A stretch of 64,000 bases of DNA from Plasmodiophora brassicae (GCA_036867785.1 CP145414.1:806001-870000); one strand, 5' to 3'. Positions 51,601-64,000 are shown, counted from the first letter of the stretch. A program made the numbers and translations. Notes: a model not told the origin generated them from the letters alone.

Positions 51601-54600
51601 TTATCCAAAGCAGATGAAGCTCCTTATTGAAGCAGCCTGGAGGTGTAGAGCCCGCATCTGCGACAATAGGTCACCACGTGTGAAACTGTCAATAAATGTA
51701 CATGCCCCATACCAATAACATGAAGCAAGTTCAGAATACGGTTTTCAATTGGCCTGTCGACGTCGTCATCGTAACTCGGCATATATCCTGACGAGGACGG
51801 CATGCTCGGTGGCGGCAGGGAATAGGGATCACTAAGGCTCGTTTCATCGCGACTATCCGCCTGCAAGCTGGCAGAATCTCCCCAATACGGTGAGGAATAC
51901 AATAATGTTTCTAATAAACAGTATTAATGACAGTTCGCCAGGGAAGAAAGCATATTTACCACGGGGATTGTTCATCTCGCCTTGGAACGAATCATGCTCG
52001 TCACGTGAGTCTCCCAAATAACGCGGGGCATAATAGGCTTCTGGCGTAAGCACAATGTTCTTATTAGCGAGAGTACCCTCGAGCATAACAATATCTTACT
52101 GGCGACTTGATCTTCGGGAATGTCGCGAGCATCAACGACTGTAGGGCACATAAGTGCAGGCTAGATGGAGACGTGCACACCTTACAACAACGAGAGCCTT
52201 CGGGATGCAAGAGTTCGTCAGGGTGATCCGCCGACGGTTTCTGACCCATGGACCCATAGTCGATGTCCAACGGCAGAGGCTATCGTTGAGCAAACCATCA
52301 GACTTGGCATTCGTCACATGATAACGACTCACATGGAATTTATGGATTCCCATATCGATCGAAAGACAAGCGGCTGCCTAAAATACGATTTAGAACACAC
52401 GTTTCGTTCCATATAATGTTGAGAACTTACAGCGCAAACAAACATATCGAAATGACTTTGAAGAGTGTGCACATCCATGCTCCGACCCCATATCTAACAA
52501 TACAAAAGTAATCAGCACTAAACTCAGTAGAGTGGAAGTTAAAGACACCTCAGCCTGCAGCAATGATATCGCTTGATGCATTGACAATATTGTGCACTCC
52601 TGCTGTAGGCAAAACTGCTTCAACTGAGAAACCTGAGACCTTATCAGTTGGGATACCACATGAAGACAGGCTACGGCATTAGTACCTGGTGGCCTAGGTC
52701 CTCAATGGCTTCCGTTTGCTTGGCTACCAATTCGCAGCTCTTCGCGAAGTCACTGTCGAATGATTGCTTCACACCGAATCAGCACTGATTGTCGGTATTC
52801 CTTTAACGCATCTTACCATAAGATCTTGCATTTCCCGCATGTCATCTTCGTATCTGGAATATAAAGGTTCAGCAGTTGGGTCAAGAAGCCAAACATTAAA
52901 GCGTACTCCAGTAGCCTTTCAACAGCGATCTGGGAGCAGTCTAACATGGTCCTGAGCTGCTTGTTGGCGTCTGCGCAAGAACCAATTAGCCAATAACTCT
53001 CCCGGCTGGGGAGAATGTTTAACTGACCTTCACATGCTTCATACTTTTTACGAAGTTCCTCGTGTTCTTTCATGAGTGCTTCAGCTGCCAACGCGGAATC
53101 TTTGTCAGCTCCGGTTAAGGCGGCAATAGACAGCTCCAAGCGCTGGACTTGATGCCGGTGCTCGTCCTGATGCTGGTCATATTGACTTTGCAGGCGAGCC
53201 TCCGACGCCGTAACGCGTGCAATGTCAGCACGAAGAGTTTCAATTAACCGACCCGCATTGCCGATCTGCTCTTGTAGTTTCTCGCACCGGCTGGTAACCG
53301 CTTTCAGGTCGGCATCATGACGTTCGATCACTGCGTTCAGGATTGCAATGCGTTCTTCCGACTCCGATACAAGGTGCGCCTCACGAATGCGATTCTCTTC
53401 CTCCATGAACTCGCATTTCGATTCGGCGCTGTGCAGGGCTGATTGCAACTCATTCTCTCTCGAAGCGTGTGTCCGGAGCTGCCGATTAAGGCTTTGTTCG
53501 CGTTCCTTGTTAGCCTGCTCTGCCCCATGAATCGACTCAACCGCATTTCGAAGATTTCGTTCGGCAGATTCCAGCTTCTCACAAAGCTCGGCGTTTCGCA
53601 TTTCAAGAGCATCTAAATGTGAGCGCAACCGTAGCTGCTCTTGGTCGCCTTGGCTTAGCCGTTTCTTGAGCTCCATCACTTCGGATTGGGCTTGTTGGCA
53701 CTGCGTTAATAGTTCAGTTTCCCGTTCGCCATTCTGTCTCGCCTGTTCGTGCATTTCGTCTCCGGCTGGGAGGACCTGAAGCCACGTCGAGTCCCGGCCC
53801 AGGTTTCTCGCTTCCCATTCCAGCTGCAGCGACGAAAGCGCCACAAGGAAGTTGTCTAATGAGGTGCTGACTCGAGTGCACTTGCTCGTCAGTAGACGCT
53901 CCAAGTCAACACAACGAGAATCAAACGCGCAAGCAGCCAAAAGGAGCGTCTGCTTGATTGACGCCGCCTTACAGCAAGTAAGTAGCACGAAGTTAACGAA
54001 AACGGAGCTCGGTACCTCAATGGATAGAACTGCCTCTCGAGCTTGAAGCGACTCGATCGCCTGTGTGCTGGCAGCCCGCTGATCTATTGCAGAAGGGATT
54101 AGTGGAAGACCCGAATCAGGATGTTACACACAGCATGTTTCCAACCTTCAAGGGCACAAGAAAGGCTGTCCATGTGTTCACGATGCGTCGATGATTGACC
54201 CGCTTTGTCGGATTCGCAACTGGCGACCACAGCGGCGACATACGCTTGAGCCCGCTCCAATTGCGCATGCATCCCATCAAGTCTTGAGCAGAGCGTATCG
54301 ATGATAGTCGTCCGCTGGACCAGACTGTGCCGCAACTCAGCATTCGCTTTCTGCAAACGGAAGTACTGGAGCGATGCGCATATTAGATCCATGTTCGTCA
54401 TACCACAAACGGGTTTATACCTGGGATTCTTGCTGAATGTTCGACACGCAAAGGTCGGCGATCTGCGTCTCCAGATCTGAAACAAGCTCTGCAAAGTGTC
54501 AGTCGACAATTGACAAGGAGCAGTACGGCACATCCTACGTTTAAAGCCAGAACGCTGTGAGCACAGGCTTTCGCAGTGATCAGTGCAGTAATCCATCAGT

Positions 54601-57600
54601 GAGCCCAATTGAGCCATCCTGTCATTGAGAAGCGTGAAGGCAGAGACAGCTTGGTCGCGCAATCGTGCACTGTCCTCGTCACGTGCCGAAGATGAATCGA
54701 TCCAGGATTCCATCTCTGCCTGCATCCATGCGTTCTCCCTATCCTTGCTTGCGAGTTCTTGGCGTAACTGCTCAACAGTCGACCGTGACTCGTCGAGATT
54801 TCTCGACAGCGAATCAATATCGCTACCCCTCTGCGACAGTTCTCGTTCAAGATGCTCACATTGCTTGCGCAAATCGTCACATGCCGAACGCATCTGATGG
54901 GTCTCCTGCTCTGCCAAAGACACGCGGCCATCACGAGCAGCGATATCACTGGCCATCTGCTCTCGACCGGACTTGCTTTGCTCGATTGCTTCCTGGAGTG
55001 TCAAATTTGCCTGCGTTAGGCGAATCCGTTCAGCGAGATGCTGATCAATGGTTCCTTGCAAGCCGGCAACTTGGGCAGAAAGTTGAGTAATTCGCGCCAG
55101 GGAGGCTTCAGCGGCGCGCTGCTGCTCGGCTTGTAATGCCTCATTATGCTGCGCCAGCCGCGAGGTGTTTTCGGCATGCTCTTTGACTTCCAGCGTCAGG
55201 ACTTCGTTCGCACGGCAAACGTCTGCCAGTTTAGAACGATGTGCTGTCTCCAGCGCCTCCAACTCGCGTTTGCTTTGTTCAATGGTCTCGTTCGCCAAGG
55301 CCAGTTGCGACTGGAGCGACGAAGCACGGGTATTATTCGCAATGCACGCCTCCTGGTACTCATTGACCTTGTCTTGAAGAGCGGCGTTTGCACGAGAGGC
55401 ATCAAGGAGCTTGGCATCATGCAGAGCTTTCAGTGAGCGCAACTCCTCCTTCAGTAGGTCCTCGCTGGATGAATGCAAGGTCTTCTCGTACAGATCGCGA
55501 TAATGATCCAGCTCGCTTGCTAGGGCGTCGCAGTCCGTTTCCCACCGCTCCGACACTTCAACTTGTTGGTTCAGTGCGCGCGTGACTTCGGCCAGCTGCA
55601 TCTGCATTAGCGATTCGGCCTCTTTCGATGCGGCCTGAACGGACTGAATTCGGTTCGTCGCGTCAAGCAATTGTTGCTGCAAGCGGGACTCCGTTTGTTG
55701 GGCAGCGAGCTTTGTCGAACGGAGCTCATTCCGAAGCGCGGCTTCGTTATCCGAGACATAATCGAGAACAGCAAGTACTGCCGCGTGCGACGTTTTGACC
55801 TTGTGCACCAAAGCGTATGAGTCGTATGCCTGAAGGAGAAAGGCGGTCGCAGCAGCTTCGACCTCGTCACACATATCCTCGCAGACACTAGATGCAGATT
55901 CAGCTGCCGAGACGATGGCAATTGACAGGGACAGCAGATCCGCAACGGAGGAGGCGATCGCAGAGACGCAGCCGTCCAGGGTATTGACACGATTGCCCAG
56001 TGACGCATCAAGTGCGGAAGCGTATTCACGAAGGCGGGACACTTCGTTGCCCAACGTTTCCGCTTCGATGAGCAGCCTGTCCTTTGCTTGGCTTGCAGTG
56101 GATAACTTATCTGCGAAGTTTGCACTCAGGTCGTTGAGCTGCGTATCCAGGTCTTTGCATCGAGCATTGACGTCCGACAATTCAACGGTGCGACGATCAA
56201 GACCGGACAAGGCAGAGGCCAGGTCTGCAGCAAGCGCATCGATTCTCAGTTCTCGTTCATGCAACCGGGTCGCAATGGAAGCGTTGTCCGACTTCACACC
56301 CTCGATCTCCTTCAGCAAACCGGACTTCATGTTTGAAAGGACGGCAACTTCGTTTTCCAGTTCTCGGCACCTCTTGCGAAGATCACCGTTACCGGCCTCT
56401 AGCTCAGCAATGCGCTGGAGCAGCGTTTCCTTTTCGTTGCTCGCTGTTGACAATGAGGAAGTAAGCTTGGAGTCGACTTCGTTCAGTTGTCTCTCAAGGT
56501 GCTCGTAGCGTATTCTCATATCAGACAGCTCTTCAGTGCGACGATGGAGATCTGACAATGCAGCGGCGAGATCAGCTGTCAGTGCATCCATCTTCATCTG
56601 TCGCTCACGCAGCCTGGCCGCAATTGAAGCGTTTTCAGACTTGCCATCCTCAATCTCCTTCAGCAGATCGGATTTCGTGTTTCGAAGTATACCAACCTCG
56701 TCGTTGAGTTCAGCTAAACGCGTGCGCTGGTTCGCGTTGTCGGCCTGCAATTCAGCAATCCGTTCAAGCAAGGTCTCTTTAGCGTTGCTGGTAATCGATA
56801 GTGAAGATGTAAAGCTGGAGTTGAGTTCGTTCAGCCGCGTCTCCAGTTGTTCCCAGCGTGCTCTGGCGGCAGCTAAATCTTCAGTGCGACGATCGACGTC
56901 GGCGAGTGCAGAAGCGAGGTCGGCAGTCAGTGCATCAATCTTCAGCTGTCGTTCATGAACCCTGGAACTAATCGAAGCATTATTGGACTTCAGGTTCTCG
57001 ACTTCTTTCAGCAAATCGGAGTTCAGGGCTTTCAGCATCGAGATCTCCTCGTCGAGCTCTCCCAGTCTCCTCACGTGGTTCACATTGTCAGCCTGCAATT
57101 CGGTAATTCGCCCAATCGATTTGTCGTGCTCTTGGATCAGTTTGTCGCGCTCATCGACAATGTTGTTCTTTTCGACCTCGATCTCGGCAAGGCGCTCGAG
57201 TGACCTCTCCCGTTCCTCACGCGATCTATCGCGTTCTCTAATTGATTCATGACATTCTTCGATGGCGCGCTGGTTGCCAGCTTGCAATTCAGCAATACGA
57301 TCAAGCGATCTGTCGCGTTCCTCGACGATGCGCTTGTATTCCGCCTGCAGTTCACGAACTCGATCAATGGACCTATCGCGCTCTTCACGCGACCGGTCAC
57401 GCTCCTCCCTCACTGCACGTTCGCGAGAGCGTAATTCGTCAATTTCCTTAGTCAGCTCGAGCCTTGAATGGGCAAGATCTTCGATCTGTTGCTCAAGACG
57501 CGAAGCGGATTCTGACTTCAGCCGAAGAGTATCGTTGTCAGCCTGGAGCCTTGCTACTTGTCGAAGAAGCTCAGAACGCTCCTCGTTGCCGACCTTCAAC

Positions 57601-58729
57601 TGGTCGTCATGCACAGCCTGGAGTTGCTCTAATCGCCCTGTGAGATTGGCAACCCTATTCGCGTTCTCCGCCTGCATGTTATCGACTTGCAGGTTGATGG
57701 CATCAAGTCGCGAACTGGTTTCTTCTAGATGTCGCATCAGCTCCAAGTTCTGCGCCTCAGCCGATTGCCGAGACGACTCAGACTTTTCGAGTTGACGTCG
57801 TAGGCTCGTTACCGACTCGTCAAGAGATGCCACCGATGCAGCCTAAGGGATCGGTTCAACAGGCAGCAAGCATTAAGAGAAACAAACTTGTACTCACAGA
57901 GCGTTGAACCTCAGCTTGAAGACTGGCCTTCAGGTGGTCAGCAGCAATGAGCTCCTCTATAGGTGTCATACGAAATGAGTGCATCTTCCATACGGCAACC
58001 AACAAACGATATACCATCTAGACGGCAGACCTGGCTGCGAAACTCGTCCGCTTTCTCTTCATGAAGCCGGCTGGCGAGCCGCAGAGCCTCGATTTCTGCT
58101 AGAGTCTCATGAAGGCGTTGCGAGTCTTCTTTTCTCGGTGTCGACAGCGCAGACTCAACCTGAGAAGCCGCCTCACGCCGTGTACTGGCCAGCAACGCAG
58201 ACAGTTGTTCCAATTGCGCCTTCAGATACGTAGTTTCGCTCATTTGGTCAGCGTGTTGGCGCTCTAGGACAGCATATGCCTTATCGCGAATGCGCAGACG
58301 TTCTGAACGATATGTCATTCAGTGATGCAGCAGCAAGATCTTTAGAAACAATACCTTCAAAATCATCTTGGGCAGATTTGGCAGACGATTTCAGGCTCTC
58401 AATGTCATTGGCAGCTTGAAACTGTTTCGTAAGCAAAAGTTCAATCGTATGCGCCTGATTCTCAATCGTTCTCAGCAGCGACTGATTGCGAACGCGTAAC
58501 TGGCACTGCACATCCAGGGCGCTGGCCAGCTCCTCCGTCAGACGTGCCGACGACTCCAGCTCCATGTCCTACAACCGTCGGTTAGGCAGCAGCCGTCGAC
58601 AGCAGCAGCGACGTCGCATGCCTTGAATTTCTCCAGGTTCGCTTCCAGCCCCTTCATTGCATCCTTCTGCTGCTCGACCTGCAGCTTCAGCAGGTCGGCG
58701 TCGGCCGCGACGGACGGCATGGCCGCCAT
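51601..58729 (-). CDS. Giant coiled-coil protein with three tandem 116-residue repeats
   Basis: Exons 58729-58613, 58568-58355, 58302-58015, 57956-57898, 57842-54539, 54488-54421, 54365-54146, 54083-54016, 53967-53028, one starting at about 52973, and several small ones to the stop at 51601; about 1,900-2,000 residues. The resolved part (about 1,760 codons) is continuous coiled coil. The 3.3 kb exon includes EERDRSREERDRSIDRVREL-like heptads and three tandem repeats of 116 residues (about 57,110-56,065), each starting RI[TA]EL[QE] and containing DLLKE[VI]E or GLLKEIE and DAL[TA]ADLA. The C-terminal 60 residues are different: DETSLSDPYSLPPPSMPSSS and YDDDVDRPIENRILNLL. Exons between 52810 and 51900 are not fully resolved. 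It resembles golgin, centrosomal or tethering proteins, but has no diagnostic domain. The start may lie further upstream. Confidence 0.7.
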
Positions 58730-59366
58730 CACGTCGGATTGTCCCGCAGCGGTCCCGCACGTCGCCTGCTTTTTTGTGCAACTCGAACAAAGAATGCCCG
58801 GCGCTCAGGATGCCACACATTGAGCAACCGCACTGGCTCTTATCGTTCGACACATTGGGATATGCGAACGCGCTGCCGTCCCCCGACTTCGACCGCATCG
58901 CGACGCTGCAATCGTGTTCGTGCTGTAACACGGCGCAGCAAGGGTTGCTGATACAGTCTTCCCAACTGTCGACACATGATCAAGTAGTATAGTGTAAAAC
59001 GACGAAATGGTATGTCATAAGTGGATCCTGAAAACGCAAGGGTGCCTCGACGCTTCAACCTGTCCATGGCACGTGTTTGCCCAAAATTGGCGAGGCCTGT
59101 CTCTTTCGTGCGAGGCCCTTGTGCTTCCTATTGTTGTTCCGGGCAAGGGGGTTTCTCGAAGCTCTGTGTAACGCATCCACCTGGCTGCTGGTACCCGTGA
59201 CCCGTCCGTCGGGGCTTCGTGTCTGGAACAACTGTAGAGTGGGTGCTGTCAGCCTGGGACGGTCAGCCGGACCTTGGCAAGTGGACCACACGACCGGCAC
59301 GTCCTCACATCTCGAACGCTCGCCGGTTGGATCGAACGTCGTCATCGTGCTCCGCCTGACACGTGC
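58730..59366 (-). other. Upstream region of the giant coiled-coil gene, possible Cys-rich first exon
   Basis: A minus-strand frame between about 58990 and 58790 reads DCISNPCCAVLQHEHDCSV and then SQCGCSMCGILSAG: eight closely spaced Cys plus His, like a zinc-binding domain. The coiled-coil gene at 49836-51589 also starts with a Cys/His-rich section, so this is probably an N-terminal exon of the giant gene. I could not find a splice that joins it in frame. The right part (59068-59366) is the promoter side of the BCAT gene. Confidence 0.45.
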
Positions 59367-60972
59367 ATGATGCGGTCCATCACGACGTACTTGGCGCCTG
59401 CATGCGCCAGGCTGATGTCGACGCGACCGCCGACGGCCGTCCAGATCACGAAAACGACGAGCCCGAAAATAAAGCTGCCCAAGGAGCAGCTCGTGTTCGG
59501 GAAGACATTCACGGATCACCTACTGACGATGGATTGGTCGAAACCCGCCGGATGGACGGCTCCCCAGATTACGGCCTATGCCCCGTTCTGTTTGGATCCG
59601 GCTGCGACAGTCTTCCACTACGCGCTTGGTACACTTTATGACGTCTCGAAGCGTACAGGATATTTGGGACTCATCGAGCCCATGTAGCGTGCTTCGAGGG
59701 CATGAAGGCGTACGTTGACGATGACAACCAGATCCGGCTGTTCCGTCCCGATATGAACATGAAACGCCTACTGAACTCAGCCGACCGTCTCGTCATGCCT
59801 GTAAGTGATACCATGAGCGCGGCGAACCACTGTCTGACGCTGTTACTGCTGAAAGTGCCCTGACGAGCACATCATGCTCGACGGCATAAAGGAGCTGGTT
59901 AAGCTCGACAAGGACTGGATCCCCAAGGGGTTGGGTTACTCTCTCTATATTCGCCCGACACTCATCAGCACCTATGTCAGTCGCCGTGACGTGTACCATT
60001 GTACCATTGTGCTGAAACGCATATGCAGCCATTCCTTGGTGTTGCGCCATCAGAGGCTGTGCGCTTCTACACGATTATGAGTCCTGTTGGCCCGTATTAC
60101 GCCAGCGGGTTTAAGGCCGTGTCTCTGTATGCGGACCATGAGCATGTTCGTGCTTGGCCGGGCGGCGCCGGAGGCAGCAAGATTGGCGCGTATTGCAATC
60201 AGACACATTGATCTCAAGCACGGTCCTTCTCGTTGACATGTGCCAACAGGAACTACGCGCCGGCGATAAAAGCCCAACGCTTAGCCATGTCTCGCGGGTT
60301 CGCCCAAGTCCTGTGGCTGTTTGGGCCTGATTTGCAGATAACCGAAGTCGGGACGATGAACCAGGTTCGTCGAATGCAATGGAAAGCATGCGTTTGACGC
60401 CTCTTAAGCAACGTGCAGTTCTTCTTCTTCAAGAATCGAGACGGTGAACCGGAGCTGGTGACGGCCCCATTGACAGACGGAACAATATTGCCAGGCATAA
60501 CTCGCGATTCCATCCTGACGCTGTGTCGAGAGTGGGGCGAGTTCAAAGTATCCGAACGTAAGATTACGCTCCATGAGGTCATGGAAGCTGTCGAAGAGGA
60601 CAGGGTACGTCTGGATGATCTGACAGCCATAAGCGTTCGCATTCAAAGAAGGCATGCAGATGATCGAGGCGTTCGGATCTGGGACGGCTGCTATTGTCAG
60701 CCCTGTCAAGAGCGTTCATTTCCAGGGGAAGGTAATATGCGCGTGCCCGGTACGAGATTGAACGTCTGATCATGTTACCATAGGATTATCCGATTCCGTT
60801 GGATCCGAAGGATCCCAATGGCCAGGCAGGTGCTCTCACGCAGCGTATCTCTCGAACGATCATGGATATTCAGGTCGGCAGAGTACTGAGAGTCCACACA
60901 GCGTTTGACACTGAACCGTGTACGTCGCAGTACGGCAAGGTCGACCACCCGTGGTCGGTTATCGTTAAATAA
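59367..60972 (+). CDS. BCAT: Branched-chain amino acid aminotransferase
   Basis: PLP-dependent transaminase of Leu, Ile and Val. Nine exons (59367-59628, 59688-59800, 59856-59975, 60029-60189, 60250-60364, 60419-60604, 60660-60731, 60784-60873, 60931-60972), with 52-60 nt introns, give 386 residues. The N terminus ([20 protein letters not shown]) looks like a mitochondrial presequence. Family motifs: [59 protein letters not shown], the PLP-lysine segment [37 protein letters not shown] and the cofactor-phosphate region [12 protein letters not shown]. All junctions restore the family alignment. Its 3' end overlaps the convergent UTP12-like gene by 8 nt. Confidence 0.96.
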
Positions 60973-61840
60973 ACGGCAAGAAGCCGGGTCCTGGGTCCAT
61001 CAAGGAAGTGCCAACTTCTCTGCGTAGATGGTCGAGGACACTGGCATCGATCTGCCTCTGGGATGACGTACACTGGCTGACGGTGTCGACGAGGATAACC
61101 TCGAGCTGATTCGGGCGTGCCTCGGTCAGGACCTTGGTCGTGGACGCGAACGGCGCCAGGCCAATGAGCATCGGAATCGAAGTCGGTTCGTTCGGTTTTG
61201 ATGAAGGCATACAATAGTAAGTGAAAGCTTGACAAGCGTCCAGTTCGTTCTCCAGGACGCAGCTAAACGTGCAAGTCAGATCAGGGCTTATGGTGCACGG
61301 AATGATAGATGTACCCTGCTCCTCTGTTTTCAGCCCGAACGCGAATGGACCAATCCTTGCCAGCTCTCACGAGCGTTCGCCCTGCACTGTTGACCGCCAA
61401 AGCGCCGCCCTCCGGCCTAGGTAGTGCCCAGACGGGCATAGATCTGCTCGACCTATTCCGCGTCCCTGTAAATGCACAAGAAAATTGAATTCCACAGCGT
61501 TCAGCACGTATCACCTGTTTGTCTTTGCTGGTTGTCAATAGGTAACAGCGAATAAAATTCACGGCCACGATAACGTCATCGTGCGCCAGCAGCGACTTAT
61601 GGCAATCGCCGAAATCGAGACACCAAGTCTTTAGGCGGTTGTCAACATCCGCCAAGAACAGCAGTATCCCATCCGAGCCGATGCCCATGCAGAGCGCCGC
61701 AGGTAGGCGAGTACCCGTTCAACGACAGGTCGGACGTTTAGCGTGCTCTCATGGACCACTCGGAACAGTTGGATACAGTTGTCGAAATACCCTCCCGCAC
61801 CCATTGACGGAGCCTTTCCTAGCCACAGCAACCTTACAAA
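60965..61840 (-). CDS. UTP12/WDR3-like WD40 protein, apparently 5'-truncated
   Basis: Encodes the end of a WD40 protein matching the last repeats of UTP12/WDR3, a U3 snoRNP (small-subunit processome) subunit: YFDNCIQLFRVVHES, then LKTWCLDFGDCHKSLLAHDD, LLTTSKDKQVK-type sequence, QIYARLGTT, and GGALAVNSAGRTLVRAGKDW. The phrase LDFGDCHKS...AHDD is diagnostic of the family. It is split by several short introns that I only partly resolved. A divergent C-terminal part (TEARPNQLEVILVDTVSQ, ASVLDHLRREV) ends at 60965. The many upstream WD repeats of a normal UTP12 (about 900 residues) are absent; TCF25 begins on the other strand 200 nt away. It is either a truncated copy or a pseudogene; the full gene should exist elsewhere. 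Confidence 0.6.
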
Positions 61841-62032
61841 GGATAGTCTAGGTCACGTCACCGACTTGTGTCGTATTCTGTGTAGAAAGTATCCGGTGGA
61901 GTACACAGTTCGGCTTGGGCCTGTGGAGTAACGGTGACAGCATCGTCTAAGGCTGCTGCGCGCCCTGGTGACCGCTTCGTCTTGGGCTCCTGGTGACAGC
62001 TTCACGGACATTTGCGGCATCTGGCCTGTGCA

Positions 62033-64000
62033 ATGTCGAGTCGAGCGCTGCGACGCGCCTATCCAGCCGATCTGCCAGCTCCTGCATCCGCTGGTGATGA
62101 TACTGACGAACAGGAGACCGAAGACGACCAGCAAGAGGCAGTCGTGAATGCGTTTGCAGCGCTGGCTGGGGACGAGAGCTCTGAAGCCGACAACGAGAGT
62201 GTTGGTGGCGGAAGAACCCCATCTCCTGTTCGGCCTGCTGTTCGACAGGTCCAACCTAATTTATCAACAGCGTCCTTGCGTTATATTCTGAAGCGGTGCA
62301 AAGCAGAAGAAGCCTGCGACGCAGACTCTGTCGATCGAGGAAGAGATTGCTCGATTTCAAGCAACGAATGCTGCTGCAGCGTCTGGAACATCTGCGGATC
62401 ATGCAGAATCGAATGACGCCGCCTGCGACTCTCTACTGGACCGAGTCCTTCAGTGCGAAGCCAGATTCTTTGATTCGGAACGCGAACTACGAAACCTTTT
62501 CGGTTCGGCTGCGCTGCAGGCTGAAACGTCCACTCAACCAGGTTAAAATGGACTTTGTATCGTCATCCTGTAAGTTGGGATCGCTAACCGCCATGACGCA
62601 ACAGCTCGTGGTCGCAACCGAGGAGCCGCGGTCGCAGCCCAGCGAATTAAACGCGTGCGGAAGTCCATTCTGGTCAAAGCAAAGTACGTACAGGAGATGG
62701 CATAAGGCAGACCATTTGTAACACTTAGAACAGGGATGATTGGCCTGTTGTACCTCTGGGCCAGCTAGGCCTTTCCATGCGATTTGACAGCAACGCTGGC
62801 GAGTTCTCATTCTGCTGGGGTGCTGATTACGTCAGCATGCAAGAGCAGTTCGAAGCATGTGCGCGTACGCACGATCCCCAGGCCCTGGCAACGCTTCTGC
62901 AATTGCAACCGTGGCACATTGGGACCCTGCTGCAAATGGTGTGCCGCGCCTACTTCAATGCCTTACCGGGCCTGCTTACTGCCGTCCCCTTAGAGCGATA
63001 TTTACCGCCTGCATGGTGAATTCCCAATCGCTGCAGACTTGGTGTCAAGAGCTATTTACGCGATGGAAGGAAACTTCCATCCCAAGTTTGACATTCTATC
63101 GGTATTCCTTCGTTTCGGTCGCGACACGGCTGCTCATTGCGTGCTGACAGGGACGTCCGGCTTGCTACCTGGATCTAAACCTGCCGGAAAATGCCAGTTT
63201 CTTCCGTGCGCTGCGACGTCATATGCAATTCGTTGGACGTCGCGGTTGTACTCGAACCGCTCTCGAGCTGTGTAAGCTTGCTCTCAAGATCACACGATCT
63301 CCGTAATCTCGAATGCTGGTCTCTTTGGTCGGAATGCGAAATCTGATTCGAGATTAGGTGGCCGTCCGGCCCGTCGCGGTACGCGACAGAGGCCCTGCTT
63401 CATCTGGAGCACTTTGCATTCCGTGCGTCGATCCCTCAATTTGTGCTGCAATTTGCCTCATCATACGACTATACGAACAACACGTCGAGGGGCGACGAAA
63501 TGATACCGCTGATCAATAGTGTCCTTATGCTACCCAGCTGGGCCTTCGCTGTTGCACTTGCGAAATACCTGACTGATAACCGGCGAGATTTGTTTACTGA
63601 TGTCGTTCTCGTCAATACCATTGTCGATACATCAGATACAACGCCGTCGGAGCTGGTGCAGCAGAGCCTGCTGCTGTACCCAGAAGTCCTTGAACGTATC
63701 TTGGTGAAGATCGGGTAGGTCATGGCAGATGCGTCTGCAGGCGTTGCAACATTGACACGTTTGATATAGGTCGAACGAGCCTCGTAAAGGACGATGGAAG
63801 AAAGTTCTTGGTCATTTGCATTTCCGTGAAGCCCGGTTGCGACTTGAAGACGAGTCAGGCCTGCGGAAGCTGGTGGACATTTTCATCGAGCGTTCTGGAA
63901 CTTTGTGGAAAGAGGAACAGGTAGGTCTTAGTGGATGGCGTGAGAGCCGCATTGACAATGCGAACAGGTCTTGGACTGGGTCAGTGCGAATGCTGAGCTC
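62033..64000 (+). CDS. TCF25: TCF25/Rqc1 homologue (5' part, runs off the window)
   Basis: Subunit of the ribosome quality-control complex (Rqc1 in yeast). The start MSSRALRR matches the family. Exon 1 is 62033-62248; exon 2 runs from about 62304 to 62541. Exon 1 is acidic (ASAGDDTDEQETEDDQQEA); exon 2 has SIEEEIARFQATNAAAA and ERELRNLFGSAAL, equivalent to the region before the conserved domain. Then come DWPVVPLGQLGLSMRFDSNA, FSFCWGADYVSMQEQFEACA, LQPWHIGTLLQMVCRAYF, LVSRAIYAMEGNFHPKFD, MQFVGRRGCTRTALELCKLA, INSVLMLPSWAFAVALAKYL and ESGLRKLVDIFIERSGTLWK, all in the order of human TCF25. Short introns interrupt throughout. The last visible piece is VLDWVSANAEL at the window edge. Confidence 0.88.

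Noticed and set aside
1-64000. LTR retroelements, Polinton-like elements, CRISPR arrays and rRNA genes
   Set aside because: No reverse transcriptase, integrase, capsid, long terminal repeats, spaced repeat arrays or rRNA-like sequence were seen.

Overview
This is a gene-dense nuclear window from a unicellular eukaryote, with roughly 36 genes in 64 kb on both strands. Nearly all introns I could resolve are GT-AG and 45-60 nt long; a few are 37-77 nt and two are best explained as GC-AG. Gene content is protist-like: heptatricopeptide-RAP proteins, a double Zn2Cys6-PAS regulator, a class 2 DHODH, a fused PDT-TyrA enzyme and a secreted hevein-type chitin-binding protein. Short introns, tight packing and a chitin-binding secretome suggest a rhizarian plasmodiophorid-like parasite, but that assignment is an inference from general features, not a database match.

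Layout. 0.3-2.7 kb: NUP35, mitochondrial GLRX5 and DAD1. 2.9-13.6 kb: an accessory block with four co-oriented paralogs of an unrecognised family, at least two decayed copies, a frameshifted PIF/Harbinger transposon, a GIY-YIG nuclease, and several palindromes and inverted or direct repeats. 14-16.7 kb: a secreted Cys-rich chitin-binding-like protein and PP4 catalytic subunit. 16.9-27.6 kb: three heptatricopeptide-repeat genes (two with a RAP domain), an F-box-like membrane protein and a GT32 glycosyltransferase. 27.6-36.6 kb: two small secreted proteins, a kinesin with a C-terminal PH domain, a tetraspanin-like protein, several unassigned proteins and proteasome subunit RPN11. 37-45.2 kb: an acidic protein, CDK1/2, a coiled-coil protein, the Zn2Cys6-PAS factor and linker histone H1. 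45.6-49.8 kb: DHODH and prephenate dehydratase-arogenate/prephenate dehydrogenase. 49.8-58.7 kb: two large coiled-coil genes on the minus strand. 59.4-64 kb: branched-chain aminotransferase, a truncated UTP12/WDR3-like WD40 gene and the 5' part of TCF25.

Core metabolism here covers Phe/Tyr synthesis, pyrimidine synthesis and BCAA transamination; these genes are neighbours but show no operon logic. The most unusual content is the 2.9-13.6 kb paralog cluster, a small multigene family that has been expanding and decaying. Exon coordinates were derived by hand from frame and splice consensus. For most multi-exon genes the summed exon lengths are divisible by three and the joined protein matches its family; where I could not complete the splicing I say so.
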